The translations under genes and the position numbers were made by a program. Shown one piece after another: positions 1-10,399 of a stretch of 64,000 bases of DNA. A model generated the notes under the pieces. It saw only the letters and a list, made by a program, of their open reading frames with translations, was not told where the DNA came from and searched no databases. Every line of letters starts with the position of its first letter. Position 1 is the first letter of the stretch. The stretch lies in assembly GCA_944472135.2 (NCBI GenBank), contig OX235262.1:85534903-85598902 (forward strand). The letters are read 5' to 3'. This DNA is from Trichobilharzia regenti. Its lineage: Eukaryota; Platyhelminthes; Trematoda; Strigeidida; Schistosomatidae.

Positions 1-26
1 TTTATTGTACTTCTCTTTTTTTCCTT

Positions 27-45
27 TCTCTCTCTCTCTCTCTCT
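27..45. repeat. (TC)n microsatellite
   Basis: Uninterrupted run of TC dinucleotides at the left edge of the window. A GT run lies at about 181-200. Between here and 600 I see only AT-rich sequence and no recognisable gene or element. Confidence 0.85.
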
Positions 46-599
46 GCCTCTTTCTTATCATTAATAAAGTTGCATAATGCCTGTTTTTATAGTGTCTTTT
101 TGTTGCTTAAACGTAATGGCAATAAGTGAATATATATACACTGTAATATTATTATTCATTGTCACTTTATTCTATACCAGAGTGTGTGTGTGTGTGTGCA
201 TGTATGTTCGTGTGTAGATTAACCATTTTAAAACAAACACTTGTGAATAATGTACACTCCGTTTATTAATATCACTACACTTCATTAATTACAAAGATGA
301 ATAAATATTTACTTACCTATGAGGTGAGGTGAGGGTGGATGGTATGTACGTATTATGTATCAATGTGTTTATTTCTATTAGTATTACCAATTTGCTTTCA
401 ATGGTATATTACTCTTCTGATTTCATTCCTTTTGTCGTTTTATTTTGCCTTTGAGAAATGAAAAACAGAAAAATTGAAAATAATAATAACAGTAATATTA
501 TGTATTTGTGTATGTATATTTTCAAGCCTTAGTTTCATTTTTAAGGATTTGATTAGTTGGCACTAAAAATTCCAAAATGACTGGAGGAGGTTAAAACTC

Positions 600-2025
600 C
601 AATAGCCATTGAATTCTGTCTGTCTGTCTGGATTCAACATAGAACTTGCCACCAAAGTGCACCATTTCGAGTTGCCACGTTCCAAATAGCACACAAAGGT
701 AGACAAGAAGATGAGTGGAGAGAATCAATAGTGTTTGACAGGTAGAAGAGCGAAACAGAATGGGTAATGGTAGAAAGAAATATGAAAGATTACAGAGACT
801 GAATACATCTGTGCCATTGACAAAGATTTTGAGCCATGTCACCTATTGTCTCCAACCATTGATTCCTAGAGTCCCGAGGGCCCCAACCCGGAAGTCTGCA
901 TCTCCCTCCCTACCTAACTCAGTTCAACTGTCAAGGATTTCATGGATTGATGAGGCCATGTTTTTGTTTGGCCACCACTGGCTCTTTTCCAACCTGCACC
1001 TATATCAGCTAGTAATGCCCGTCAGGGGAGGCGATGGTTAGGGATGCGCACCACGTGACCTAGCCATCTCAATCTATGTAACTTTATAGCTTCGTCGATT
1101 GATTTTCCCTGTTTGCCCAACACTTTACGCCTAACGTCAACATTGCTTACCTTATTATACCACTGTTATGTACTCGTCGCTGAATTATTGTTATGGACTG
1201 GTCGAGAAACTAATAGTCCTGACGCGAGAAGGCGGAAATCAGAAGACCACTAGGTTTGCGATGATACTTCTATTGTCCAAACACAAGGAGACGAAAATAA
1301 ATGGTCTCACACCAAAGTGATAAGTAAGTCAAGTAGTTGTAAAGTAAAGTAGTTCACACAAATTGTAAATGCGAAATATATATGAATAATTCAGCCAAGC
1401 GTGGGAAAATCATTAGACAGTCTTAACATGAATGGCTAATTATAATGGAGTGTCGATCCAATTATACATAGCGAATATAGCAGACATGCCAACAAACATA
1501 TATGGATATATGTCACCAAGCAACGGACTGTCAACAAACACTCATATTATATATAATATAATATAAGGAGAATACACATTAATAAAGGAGACAAGTCCAT
1601 ACAAGTGAAGTGGTCACAGACTAACCGAGCAAACAGAAAGAGAGACCAACATGCACACACACACATAAATATATATATGTGGATACATATCAACCACCTA
1701 ACGTGAGAAAGAGATCGCAGACATCTATGATCGAAAGCAGTCAACCTTTTCATGTCTTCAACTCGTATCGGCCATGTTTCAGAGCCATAGAGAAGGACGG
1801 AACGAACTGCTGGGCAGTACACACGTCCCTTGGTTGATAGCCGGATCTCACGCCTACACCAGAGATAGTGTAAGTCAGCGAAAGCAACTCGAGCTTTTTG
1901 GATCCGTGCTGAGATTTCGTCGCCAATCAGTCCGTTGGTGGTGATACAACTTCCCAAGTAGGTGAAGTGGTCAACATGTTCTATCACTTCACTCCTTATC
2001 ACTAAGCTAGGAGTTGACGTTGTCC
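600..2025 (-). mobile_element. RTE-A LINE copy, 5'-truncated, split by an LTR
   Basis: Read on the minus strand from 2002, the frame gives a typical C-terminal region of an RTE-type endonuclease/reverse transcriptase ORF: HFTYLGSCITTNG, DEISARIQKARVAF, SVLLYGSETWPIRVEDMKRL, FDHRCLRSLSHVRW. The frame is then broken at 1697. It resumes beyond 1163 with a segment reading roughly VSNVDVRRKVLGKQGKSIDE and [11 protein letters not shown]. Decayed 3' sequence runs on to about 600 and matches the 3' part of the plus-strand copy at 2450-3600. The 5' end is truncated near 2025, where a SINE remnant begins. Only the region after the RT catalytic core remains, so the copy is dead. Family-level assignment to RTE (SR2-like elements of schistosomes) is from recognition of the protein, not a search. 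Confidence 0.8.
1164..1692. mobile_element. Probable solo LTR inside RTE-A
   Basis: A 529-bp non-coding block begins with TG (TGTTATGTAC) and ends with CA (ACATATCA). It is flanked by the five-base direct repeat ACCAC (1159-1163 and 1693-1697). Removing the block and one ACCAC rejoins the RTE-A reading frame in the expected order (SHVRWYN...). The TG...CA ends and 5-bp duplication are the signature of an LTR retrotransposon reduced to a solo LTR by recombination. No second copy of this LTR was noticed in the window, and orientation is unknown. Confidence 0.6.
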
Positions 2026-2026
2026 A

Positions 2027-2215
2027 TTGAATTCCTTCCCAGTGGCTAGCTAACCTTGTAAAACCTGAAGATCCTAGAATCGATCCGTGGTGTGGGGTCG
2101 TTATAGGTGGTACTACATACTGCTGTGAAAAGTGCTAAAAACAAGGATAAAACAGTTGTTTTCAATAGGTTCTCGAGACTGATTGTTAATCAGTTCGTGA
2201 TCATGCTTGTATGTC
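2027..2215 (+). mobile_element. Decayed ribozyme-SINE copy
   Basis: The order of pieces matches the better-preserved SINEs at 22440 and 40640: a tRNA-like head (CCCAGTGGCTAGC, then CCTTGTAA), a decayed B-box region, GGTGTGGG, a remnant of the hammerhead (CTGTGAAAAGTGC ... GGATAAAACAG), and the tail TTTTCAATAGGTTCTC ... TCAGTTCGTGAT. The ribozyme core is destroyed. The element abuts the truncated 5' end of the minus-strand RTE-A copy. Confidence 0.55.
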
Positions 2216-2449
2216 GTATGTACATTGACTGGTGGTTCGATTAGTAGTTGATAATCATCTATATCAACTAATAATAATAATAATGGTCACTAGCCAAAAA
2301 CAAGTGATTCAAAAGAGAAAAAGGTTGTTTTGAAATGATGTAAAAAATGTTTAGCTCAGGGTGAATGTTTCTGTTGTGACGTTGTCTTCTTTCATCTGAG
2401 AGATTTCATTTCACATCTTTGATATTGTCTTTTCTCAACAACATCAATG

Positions 2450-3600
2450 CTAACCGTGAGGGATGCCCACTATCCCCATTTCTATTTAATTTCATCATAG
2501 ATGTATGTACTAATGGATTTAACCCTAACACACTTCGGAGACTCAGTGATTGACTTGCTACCATCAGGGAATAATCTCGTTGACTTGGAATATGCAGACG
2601 ATGTAGTCCTTCTAGGCGAGGACGCTGACAAAATGCAGAGTCTTCTGAACACCTTGAGCTGCGATCTACCAATGTTTGGCATGCGATTCGCTCCCGCCAA
2701 ATGTAAGACGATGTTACAGGACTAGTCTGAACTACACTGACTCCTAGTGTAGAAATAGGGAGTGAAGTGGTAGAGCACGTTTACCGCGTCACTTATTTGG
2801 GAAGTACCATCAGCCCTAACGGGTTGATCTCTGACGAAATCTCAGCAGAGGTACAGAGGGCTCGTTTCGCAATGCCAGTTTACGCCGTGTCTGGCGTACA
2901 CGTGATATCTGGCTATCGACCAAAGGGTGGGTATACTGCTCAACAGTCCACTCCGTCCTCCTTTATGGCTGTGAGACCTGGCCATTGAGAGTGGAAGACA
3001 TGAAAAGATTAGCTGTCTTTGATCGTAGGTGCCTGTGTTCTATCTCCCGTGTGAAGTGGTATAATAAGGTGAGCAATATTGAGGTTAGGTATAGGTCGAG
3101 TACTAGGTAAGCAGGGGAAATCAATTGACGAGGTTGTGAAGTTACATCTACTGCGATGGTTATGATGTGTGTTACGCATGCCTAGTCATCGCCTTCCTCG
3201 ACGAGCAGGCTGGAAAAAAGCTAACGGAGGTCAAACAAAAACATGGCACCAGTCAATGAAATCTACAACAGTTAGTCTAAGCCACTCACGTAGGGAGGCG
3301 TAGACTTCCTGGGGACGGTAAAAACCAATGGCTGGAAACAATTGGTGATATGGCTCAAAATCGTCCTCAATGAATAGCGTAGATGATGCATCCACTCCTT
3401 GTGACTCGTGATTTCCAATGAAACTATATTGATCTTCGTTATTACTATTCCTTTATCTCACACCTCTGTTTACTGTCTCTATTATGCATTTCTTCTCTTG
3501 CTTTGTGTGCTACATGGAGAGTTGAACTGCCGCACATCAGTGCAAAGTTCTATGTCGAAAACAGACAGGTCTTAAGATTCTGTCTAGAAGGACAATGAAA
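2450..3600 (+). mobile_element. RTE-A LINE copy, RT core to 3' region
   Basis: The RT region begins with GCPLSPFLFNFIID. After a frame change come LEYADDVVLLGEDADK (the YADD catalytic box, near 2590) and then the TYLGSTISPNGLISDEIS segment at about 2800. Decayed 3' ORF sequence follows up to about 3420 (KQGKSID, LLRWL-like), with non-coding 3' sequence to about 3600. Several frame changes and stops make it a pseudo-copy. It lies in opposite orientation to the RTE-A copy at 600-2025. Confidence 0.8.
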
Positions 3601-3812
3601 ACCTCGTAATTAAAGCACTCTCAGATCAGAGATTAAAATGTTTGAATATAAGCTCGTAAGTGACATAAACAACCTGTGGTATATTGTCGAACGTAAAGAA
3701 TTGTAAGTTGGAAATGACTGAAGGTAAACCAAACTAAGTTAGTCCATATTTTTTAGAAGAGTAGAGTAGACAAATAAAAAGAGAATAGAAATATTACGAT
3801 AATAAATACTAT

Positions 3813-3832
3813 TGTGTGTGTGTGTGTGTGTA
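3813..3832. repeat. (TG)n microsatellite
   Basis: About ten TG units within an otherwise featureless AT-rich stretch. Between 3600 and 4645 I recognise no other element or gene. Confidence 0.85.
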
Positions 3833-4644
3833 TTAAAGAGAGGAGGAATAATTTGATGATTAGTCGTTAATATGTTTATATAATGTTGAAGAGAATACAC
3901 TGTCATGTTATAAAACGTCTCCAACCATTTGTCTTTAACTTTCTAGACAAAGTAAACCTATTCAGGTGACATCAACTAGTCTATGCCACGTTTTCCCAAC
4001 AACTCCCATATTTCTACTGATATTTGTCGTCCTGGAGGTCGGTAACTCAACATAAATAACTTAAAGCCATCTTAGCCGATGAAGACTGACAACTGCATTG
4101 ATTAACTTATTTTCTAACACTACATTCATCGCTGAAATCACTTATTGTGTTTTTCCACCTTAATCCAAGTCTACTTTTATTGACCATATATACGTCGCCT
4201 ATAAACGATGACAGAGGGGACTACTTTGCAGTATAACTGATTATCTCGTTCTCATCAAAGAGGATACAAGTTGGTGAATATCGGGTGGTTCAACTTGACA
4301 AATAGATGAACTGGGTGGTAACACATTCTATCACTCCACTGTGTATCCTTAAAGTAGGAGTTGATGAAGTGTATATCAAGTATACTTAGGAGTGAAAAAA
4401 ATACGGAGAATGCAATAAATGATTATTTCGCAGAAAAAGACACCTTTAGTACATGTATTTTTTCTTATGGCTTAAATTTTGCTCATCTATATATGCATAC
4501 ATTACATATAGACGAAACTGCTTCTAGGAATACTGTGTAAAAATGGAGTAAAAAGTAATAGACGTGCAACACAGTGATCTAGGTACTCTACTCTACTCTC
4601 AAAATCTGTTTCTAGGTTTCAGTACCTGACAACAATTAATTGCT

Positions 4645-4895
4645 TCGTTAAGTCAGTGTTTCTATATGATTCAGAGACTTGACGCACCCTTCAACAAAAG
4701 ACTTCCAACAGCTGCTTTCGTTCGATAATGAAGGTCAACAACAACAACTCTGGCTGACAGCAGACCAACCAACAGCGTATTATCTAACAAATATGCAGGA
4801 GGAAATGAAGACGGTTTGGACATATTTTGAGGAGGCGTTTTATTGACATCATACACGAGGTTGTTGAGTGAACCCCGAATTGGCATCGAGCGGGT
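4645..4895 (+). mobile_element. RTE-B LINE remnant
   Basis: Recognisable, badly decayed order of RTE-B landmarks: a 'YDSET' equivalent of the LYGSETW motif near 4665, sequence for CAACAGCTG, ACCAACCAACAG, AAATATGCAGGAGGAAATGAAG (the KKWRW region) and then GACATCATACACGAGG. It breaks off where the possible LTR starts at 4896. No coding potential remains. Confidence 0.55.
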
Positions 4896-5143
4896 GTCAA
4901 GGAACTTAACCCTAAGTTCCTATTATTTGCGAAGACGCTTCGAATCGACAATTATACCAGGTACAATTATCGACTTTAACTCCAAAACACAAGGACCAAT
5001 AAGAAATTGTATTCTTCGGCAGTTAAAATCAATAATCTGTACAAAGTCTATAAACAAATATTTACTTTTATTCGTATTCCTTTGTCTTCTTCCAACTTGT
5101 ACACGACTGAATCATTCGCGCCTTCAAGTTGCCTACCAATGGC
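4896..5143 (+). mobile_element. Possible LTR with primer-binding-like site
   Basis: A block starts with TGTCAAGGAAC directly after RTE-B sequence and ends with GCCTACCA. It is followed by ATGGCGACCAAAGCC (5144-5158), which resembles the tRNA-Trp-type primer binding site (TGGTGACCCC...) known for CsRn1/Boudicca-type Ty3/gypsy elements of flukes. No matching second LTR or internal gag was found downstream, so this rests on end motifs and position only. The plus-strand open frame across it (4843-5220) looks accidental. 5160-5960 holds nothing else I recognise. Confidence 0.3.
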
Positions 5144-5962
5144 GACCAAAGCCAACGTTCAGTGTTCACATTCATTTAAATGGGGGATGGCATGAAGGAA
5201 ATCACCTGAAGAGCGAGTGAAAACTTATAGGCAGTTTTGGTGCCATTGTAAAGTGACAGCAGAGTACCAAGCGAAATAGAGGCGTGCTGGTGACACCCTA
5301 TGCTCTCATTGTGAACTCAAAGAATAGATTTAAAAAAAGAGTAGTCGCCTAGCATATCATTGATATCAGAATGACAGCGTATATAGCAGATATCAAGCCT
5401 TGAGTGTCGCGTGGACACTCATTTTAATGCAAAGCATACTTATATCACTGAAGAAAGTGATGAATTCACATTTCTTGAATTTATCTCCATCACATATTCG
5501 ATATTAATATTTAATTAGCTTAATAAAATTTTGAACAACTACATTTGGTCAACTTACACAATCTTTAATCATTTTAGAAAATCTAATGATTGAAGATGAA
5601 TGTTTGTTTAACGTTGAATTTCAATTAAGAATAAAAAAAATATCCCAATGACTACTTCTCCGTTTATTGATTTTCTTTTTTGGATATAGATGAGACTCTA
5701 TCAAAATAACACTCGTAAATCTTTCAATGTGTTGTTTTTAAGTTTTTGATGTATCTCTTTTAACATCTGATTCGTGACTGGTTGGTTTATTTATGACTAT
5801 ACAGAAAAATAAATTCAGTTAGTCTTTATCATTTTTATTCTTATTATTAGTAGTAGTAGTTTACAACAATACAGTGAAACAATATAACAATCAATATCTT
5901 CAGAATATAATAATTACCTTCAGAATTTGAGTCTTGTAGAGTTTTGAATTAATTTTATTATA

Positions 5963-6491
5963 GGCTTACCTCGGATTAGTTATATCTTCCGACCTTACCT
6001 GGTCATCTCATATCCAAATGATTTCCAAGAAAGTGTTTCGTCTAACCTACTACATTAAGAAACTCAGACTAACTGGAGTCCCTCAACCTCTGCTTTCACA
6101 ATTTGTCAACTCTCGTATCCTACCTATTCTACTTTACTGTTCCCCGTTAGTCTTTCCTGGGTTACTGAAAAAGGATTATACCATCCTGAGAAGGATGTTG
6201 AAGGTAGTTAGTAGGACTAGCGGTGTAAAACTCAGTCAGCTCGTCACAACATTAGTGGATAAGCATCTGAATACATGTGAGAAATGGTCTAAAACCATAC
6301 TCTCTGACCGCCAACACCCCCTCTATTCCCAACTCTCTCCTTGCATCTCATCAGGTAGAACCAGAAATCAGTACAAAATAATATATGCTCGTACAACCAA
6401 GTATAGGAACTCAACGATACCATATTTGGCCCGTGTTCTAAGTGACAGAGACAATGTTAAGCGTGAAACCTATGACTTGCTTTGTTGTTAA
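5963..6491 (+). pseudogene. CR1-like reverse transcriptase, C-terminal fragment
   Basis: The frame reads YLGLVISSDLTWSSHI at its start, then KKVFRLTYYIKKLR, NSRILPILLYCSPLVFPGL, LKKDYTILRRMLKVVSR, and ends KRETYDLLCC followed by a stop. This is the thumb/C-terminal region after the RT catalytic motifs; the AFDS and YADD boxes are absent because of 5' truncation. The fragment has no internal stop, suggesting a fairly young insertion, but it cannot encode an active enzyme. It is clearly homologous to residues 215 onward of the copy at 44472-45806. Confidence 0.85.
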
Positions 6492-7280
6492 TAACATAAT
6501 TTTGGCCCTTGTTATTTCCCCCTTACACTCTCTTATTTGTACTCTATAGTGAACAACCTTCTTAAACATACTTAGCTGCTTAAAATTATTATCATTGGCT
6601 TACATTTTTATTCTTTATTCTATTCCTTCTTTGTACATCTACTGGGTCCGACTATATTATCACTATGATTATTAAAAAATTGTCCCGTCATTAACCATCA
6701 TGTAACATTAGTTTTGTGGTTGTTCTTTGTTCGGCACTATTTAACTGACAATCTTGTTTGTTATTGCCACTATCACCATCTTAAAAAATTTTGTATTATG
6801 CATGATTCCTCACACTACCACTACAAACACTGCATTAGTGCTGACAATAAAAAAAAACACAACCTGAAATGTTTATCTTATGATTGCTTAGTGTTGTTCA
6901 ATCAAATTAACTGATCATCTTAGCTATAAACATTTTTTTAAGAACATCTCATAATTTCCCGTATGATTATAGCTGTTACTGTTCACCACGCATACTCATA
7001 TCGTAGCTTCCACTAACCAATACTGAAATATTTTTTCATTATTTGTGTTTATCTTCCTTTTTACTTGGTATTTTTATTGCATTTTTTTGTTATTTCTGTG
7101 TTTCTTTTTTTGGTTTTTTTTTGTTGTTTTTTTTTGTTTTTTAAATATTTTTTTTTATAATACTCCTTTTAAATGTACGATGAAATTAGATGCAATATTG
7201 TAGATATGTGCTGAAAATTCCACACTGTACCACAAGTACTGTTTCTGGAATAAAGCGAAAATTGTTATTGTTATTTATTA
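5963..7280 (+). mobile_element. CR1-like LINE, 5'-truncated
   Basis: Consists of the last part of the RT ORF (5963-6491) plus a 3' untranslated region of about 790 bp. The 3' end carries the family signature shared with the copies at 27190, 44471, 55872 and 58625: GATGCAATATTGTA, GAAAATTCC, CACAAGTACTGTTT, GGAATAAAGC, then a short repetitive tail (ATTGTT)n. Poly-T-rich stretches at 7083-7150 lie inside the UTR. Confidence 0.85.
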
Positions 7281-7289
7281 TGAACCTGT

Positions 7290-7375
7290 ACTAGTTAGAG
7301 AATCATTGGAAATCAGGGAGAACTAAACTGTCATATCGTTCTAGTTTAGAATTCTTCATCAGTGTGCATCCATAA
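7290..7375 (-). mobile_element. Ribozyme-SINE 3' half (minus)
   Basis: Plus-strand text GTTAGAGAATCATTGGAAAT, then a decayed hammerhead (CTGTCATATCGTTCTAG...TTCTTCATCAG) and GTGTGCATCC, is the reverse complement of the hammerhead-plus-tail part of the SINE. It meets a plus-oriented copy (7380-7560) head to head. Confidence 0.6.
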
Positions 7376-7379
7376 CCCC

Positions 7380-7560
7380 CCGACTTCAAGTGAGCGGCTG
7401 AACAGTCAACAGGCCAGCTTCATAATCTGAAGGTCCTAGGTTCAGTCATTTCTGAAGAGTTTCAAACTGGGACGAAACAATGTGTCCGGTTCTCCATAGT
7501 TTTCAATGACTCTTCAACTGATGTCGATTTGTGACGGAATGTACATTATCGTGATTATGC
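7380..7560 (+). mobile_element. Ribozyme-SINE copy (plus), decayed
   Basis: Order: tRNA-like head (CTGAAGGTCCTAGGTTCAG = decayed B-box region near 7425), then CTGAAGAGTTTC AAACTG GGACGAAAC (a hammerhead whose stem II no longer pairs well), GTGTCC, and the tail TTTTCAATGACTCTTCAACT. Immediately preceded by an inverted half copy. Confidence 0.6.
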
Positions 7561-7689
7561 CTTCTTGTTTTGTTATACTTTACAAATAATTTCAATGAGT
7601 GGAAATACTGGTTTCAATTTACAATAAAATTGATAAGGTATATAGTTATATAAACCAAATGGGAAAATTATTTGCTTGAGAGTGACTAG

Positions 7690-7745
7690 TAGGGTAGTTC
7701 AGGATGTGCGTTTCATCCTATTTGGGACTTGTCAGCTGGTATTAT
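7690..7745 (-). mobile_element. Sm-alpha-type hammerhead remnant
   Basis: Minus-strand text is close to the complete Sm-alpha hammerhead at 10272-10320. However, the core reads CTGACAAG instead of CTGANGAG (a G to A change at an essential position), and stems I and II have lost pairs. Predicted inactive. It lies at the 3' side of the minus-strand PLE at 7795-8745. Confidence 0.6.
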
Positions 7746-7794
7746 AATTACTGATTGACGACATTTAAAAAACACTAAGAATAACACCTTTATT

Positions 7795-8745
7795 CTAGAC
7801 TGTATTTATAAAATTATAAGTTTCCGGACCGTAGATGTTACGAACTTCCTGAAATAATTTGAGCGCCGAGTCAGATTGATTCACTATAAATTGATTAAAA
7901 ATGCCCATTAAAATTTTCAAAAGAATGGATACTAAACAAAGAGTACTCTTATCGATAACTTCATCATCAGGCTCTACAGTTATATATACATTATAGTGAA
8001 TGAATGAATTAGTGTTATGAACAACATTAATGTTGTTTAAATAACATCGAATTAATAATATTGATAGATTACAGCTCAGTAACACCAACATAAAATAAAC
8101 TGATTGTCAGAAGAATTAGGAAAAATAGTATTACAAATTCATGAATTTATAGTCTCTACTGAAAGCCAGGGCAGTAGTAGGGGCTCGACTTGCTTCTTTT
8201 GAACATGGAGCACTGGTTGTTTGAGGCGAATTGCAATAGCCTCTGCTGTTTAGAGTATGCGGGGCTTCGATGATTTCGGCAATTTATTAGGCTTCCTGTA
8301 TATTATAGAGAAGGATTCTTCTACGCTGGCTTTGTGGCCGGTTTGCACCAGATGGTCCAGTATCGAGCTGTTAATAGTTTTCACTACACCCTTACTTAGC
8401 CATGCTGGGAGATGTTCTCGAGCACGAAAAATCAAGTTCCTAGAGCAACGGCCAATATAACTCGCCCCACAAGCGCAGTTGAATTGGTAGATACAATTAG
8501 AAGTGGCTAGTCTAGGTACTTCATCTTTCAGTTGAGGTAGCACCATCGGTCGTGTAGAGAATAAGACGTGTAGTTCACCAGCATTAAAAGTTCCTTGAAC
8601 TGATTTTCTTAATTTCCTCGTAATTATCTCACTTGGTATATCGCCCTTGAATTTTAGTAGTATATAAAGTGGCTTCTTGTTTACACATAGTGAATAGTCC
8701 TTTTCCGCTTTCTTTGTCAAGATTTTATTAAGCACGCTGGGATTA
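7795..8745 (-). mobile_element. Penelope-like element, 3' portion
   Basis: Contains the C-terminal endonuclease reading frame (8250-8735) followed by 3' sequence to about 7795. The 3' sequence includes CCTGATGATGAAGTTATC and AAGAGTACTCTT (7935-7975, minus), which corresponds to the hammerhead-like region of the PLE at 31570-32825. The RT domain is missing (5' truncation near 8745). Confidence 0.75.
8250..8735 (-). pseudogene. PLE GIY-YIG endonuclease domain (161-aa open frame)
   Basis: This is the C-terminal single-strand-nicking endonuclease of a Penelope-like retroelement. The 161-residue frame contains a cysteine cluster (C81, C87, C89 in CIYQFNCACGASYIG), the YIG of the GIY-YIG family at 93-95, a conserved Arg/Glu-His region (FRAREH, 103-108), and SILDHLVQTGH. 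Full PLE proteins also have an N-terminal RT; here it is lost, so the fragment is a pseudogene although its frame is open. The first Met lies inside the domain linker and is not a true start. Closest relatives in the window are at 32185-32778 and 30955-31280. Confidence 0.8.
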
Positions 8746-9784
8746 ATTTAAATAATTAATAATGAGTATTGATAAATTGTACAAAATTTTCAGAGGAGTT
8801 TGTTGCATGATATTTTCCCTTCGTACAATATTTTCAAGTAAAATATTAATTAACAGTATATCCTGGGAAGCAATGGTCTCAGCTGAAGCACAAACCACTA
8901 TTCCATTATGTCATATCTGCTTTGTCTCCTTCAAAAAGATTCACGATATCTCGTTGAAAACCAATTGTAAAATGTTCAGAAGTACACTTTGAGACCCAAA
9001 GACTTAAGCGAAGAACAGTTATCTCATTTATTGGGACACTTCGCCAGTCACATTCAGGTCATTCCTCAAGTTTAGTAGGAACTTACAAATTAGGATGTTG
9101 TAAACATTTTAAATACACACAACAGTAGAAAATACCATTAGAGGTCATATCCTAATCGATTAAAACAAACCGAACGAGATAAAATATATGCAACAAGGAG
9201 AGGTGGAAGTCTTTGTTAGTTCAAGTTTTAAGCAGGCCGCCTCAACATCAATCAATAATCATTGCTTTATAACACGAATCACGCGTTTCAAAAGCATATG
9301 CCACTAAATCAGTGAAACGTCGTTACCAGTAAAGACTGAATAAATGATATGCTGATTTGACATAAGCACAAATATTTGAAGGTGAATCAGATGATTTTAG
9401 ATTAGATTTTATCAAGTTGTGGTTTCAGGAAGTCCTAGACTGCTGTTTCGACCCAGCTCGGGGCCCTTCAGTAGTAGCGTGCACCTCGTGGTTAACTATG
9501 AAGTATGTTGTGCGAATTCATCGATTACCATTACTATATTTTTTGCTAATCGATTAGTTCATTTCTTCACGTTTCCCTCTGTGTCACAATCAGATAGCAA
9601 AATAACGCCTAAAGATTCACACTTCATATCCGCAGAGTATAGAATTTTAGCATGGCGTAAAAAAAGGCTGAAACAAATTGCCAATTATCGAAAAACGCCA
9701 TAAGGTAAAATACCAAATGACTACAGTATTAGTACAACTAACAGTAATTTAATAATTCCTACTGTAAGAAGACCGTAAGCAACT
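8746..9784. other. No recognisable element
   Basis: AT-rich sequence with only short, unconvincing frames on both strands. The 94-codon plus frame at 9419-9703 has no recognisable domain and atypical composition. Confidence 0.4.
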
Positions 9785-9965
9785 CAGTGGAAAAAAAACT
9801 TTTTTCAACGAAAATATTATCGAGCTGTATATTTGTGTGTACATTTTATTTTTTGAAAACTCTATCCTGTGAGGAATGGATGTGAACAGTATTGTTAACT
9901 GTGAAAAAATATTTGTGATTATAACCGCAGGTGGAAGTCAAGAAATAAAAAAGTAGGTTACGAAT
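9785..9965 (-). mobile_element. PLE terminal-region fragment
   Basis: Plus text TTTTTTCAACGAAAATATTATCGAGCTGTATA followed by sequence ending GTGATTATAACCG aligns by eye with 31660-31860, the 3' terminal region of the minus-strand PLE there. Only this terminal piece is present; no endonuclease frame adjoins it. Confidence 0.5.
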
Positions 9966-10029
9966 TGCTAACCAGTCCTAAGCTTGAAAAAAAGGAAGAC
10001 TAGGAGTATAGCTAATAAACCCTATCGCT

Positions 10030-10330
10030 ACTGAAATGATGTCTGCTGGTAAAAGCCTCAAGGAATCCAAGTGACTGATATGTCATCATTCTCTAAGCAA
10101 AGAGATGTGGAATGTTTGCAACATGTTTGAGATTGACTCGCTGACAAGGCTACTATGTTTGCAAAAGAAGTGGTAAGATATAGTATGGAAGTGTTGGAAA
10201 TCTGTGAGAGCAGATGGAATGGAAGTGAACTCTCCAAACTGTTTACAATTGGTGGATGGTGGCTAGCAGTGGAATCCAGGATGCGCATTTCGTCCTAGTT
10301 GGGACTCGTCAGCTGGATGTACCTGCATTT
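10030..10330 (-). mobile_element. Sm-alpha-type SINE with hammerhead
   Basis: An interspersed repeat carrying a complete hammerhead (10272-10320). Sm-alpha repeats of Schistosoma mansoni are published as a transcribed, Pol III-type family encoding self-cleaving hammerheads, and the ribozyme here has the same topology. Extent is approximate because only this one good copy is in the window. Confidence 0.65.
10272..10320 (-). ncRNA. Hammerhead ribozyme (type I), complete
   Basis: Minus strand, in order: stem I 5' strand ACATCCAG, core CTGACGA, stem II GTCC-(CAACTA)-GGAC, GAAA, short stem III TGC/GCA, cleavage triplet ATC with C17 at 10280, stem I 3' strand CTGGATT. All catalytic core positions (CUGANGA and GAA) are intact, stem II is four perfect pairs, and stem I pairs at least six bases. 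The near loop-less stem III is typical of the minimal schistosome hammerheads, which are believed to work best as dimers. Predicted self-cleaving. Confidence 0.85.
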
Positions 10331-10399
10331 CTCCAAACTGTTAACTGAAGAGTCAGTAATCTACTGCGGTCATCCACATGACAACTACGAGCACACTGA

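Noticed and set aside
760..1041. 93-codon plus-strand frame
   Set aside because: Antisense to the 3' part of the RTE-A copy at 600-2025.
4843..5220. 125-codon plus frame as a gene
   Set aside because: Spans an RTE-B remnant and the LTR-like block, so it cannot be one coding unit.
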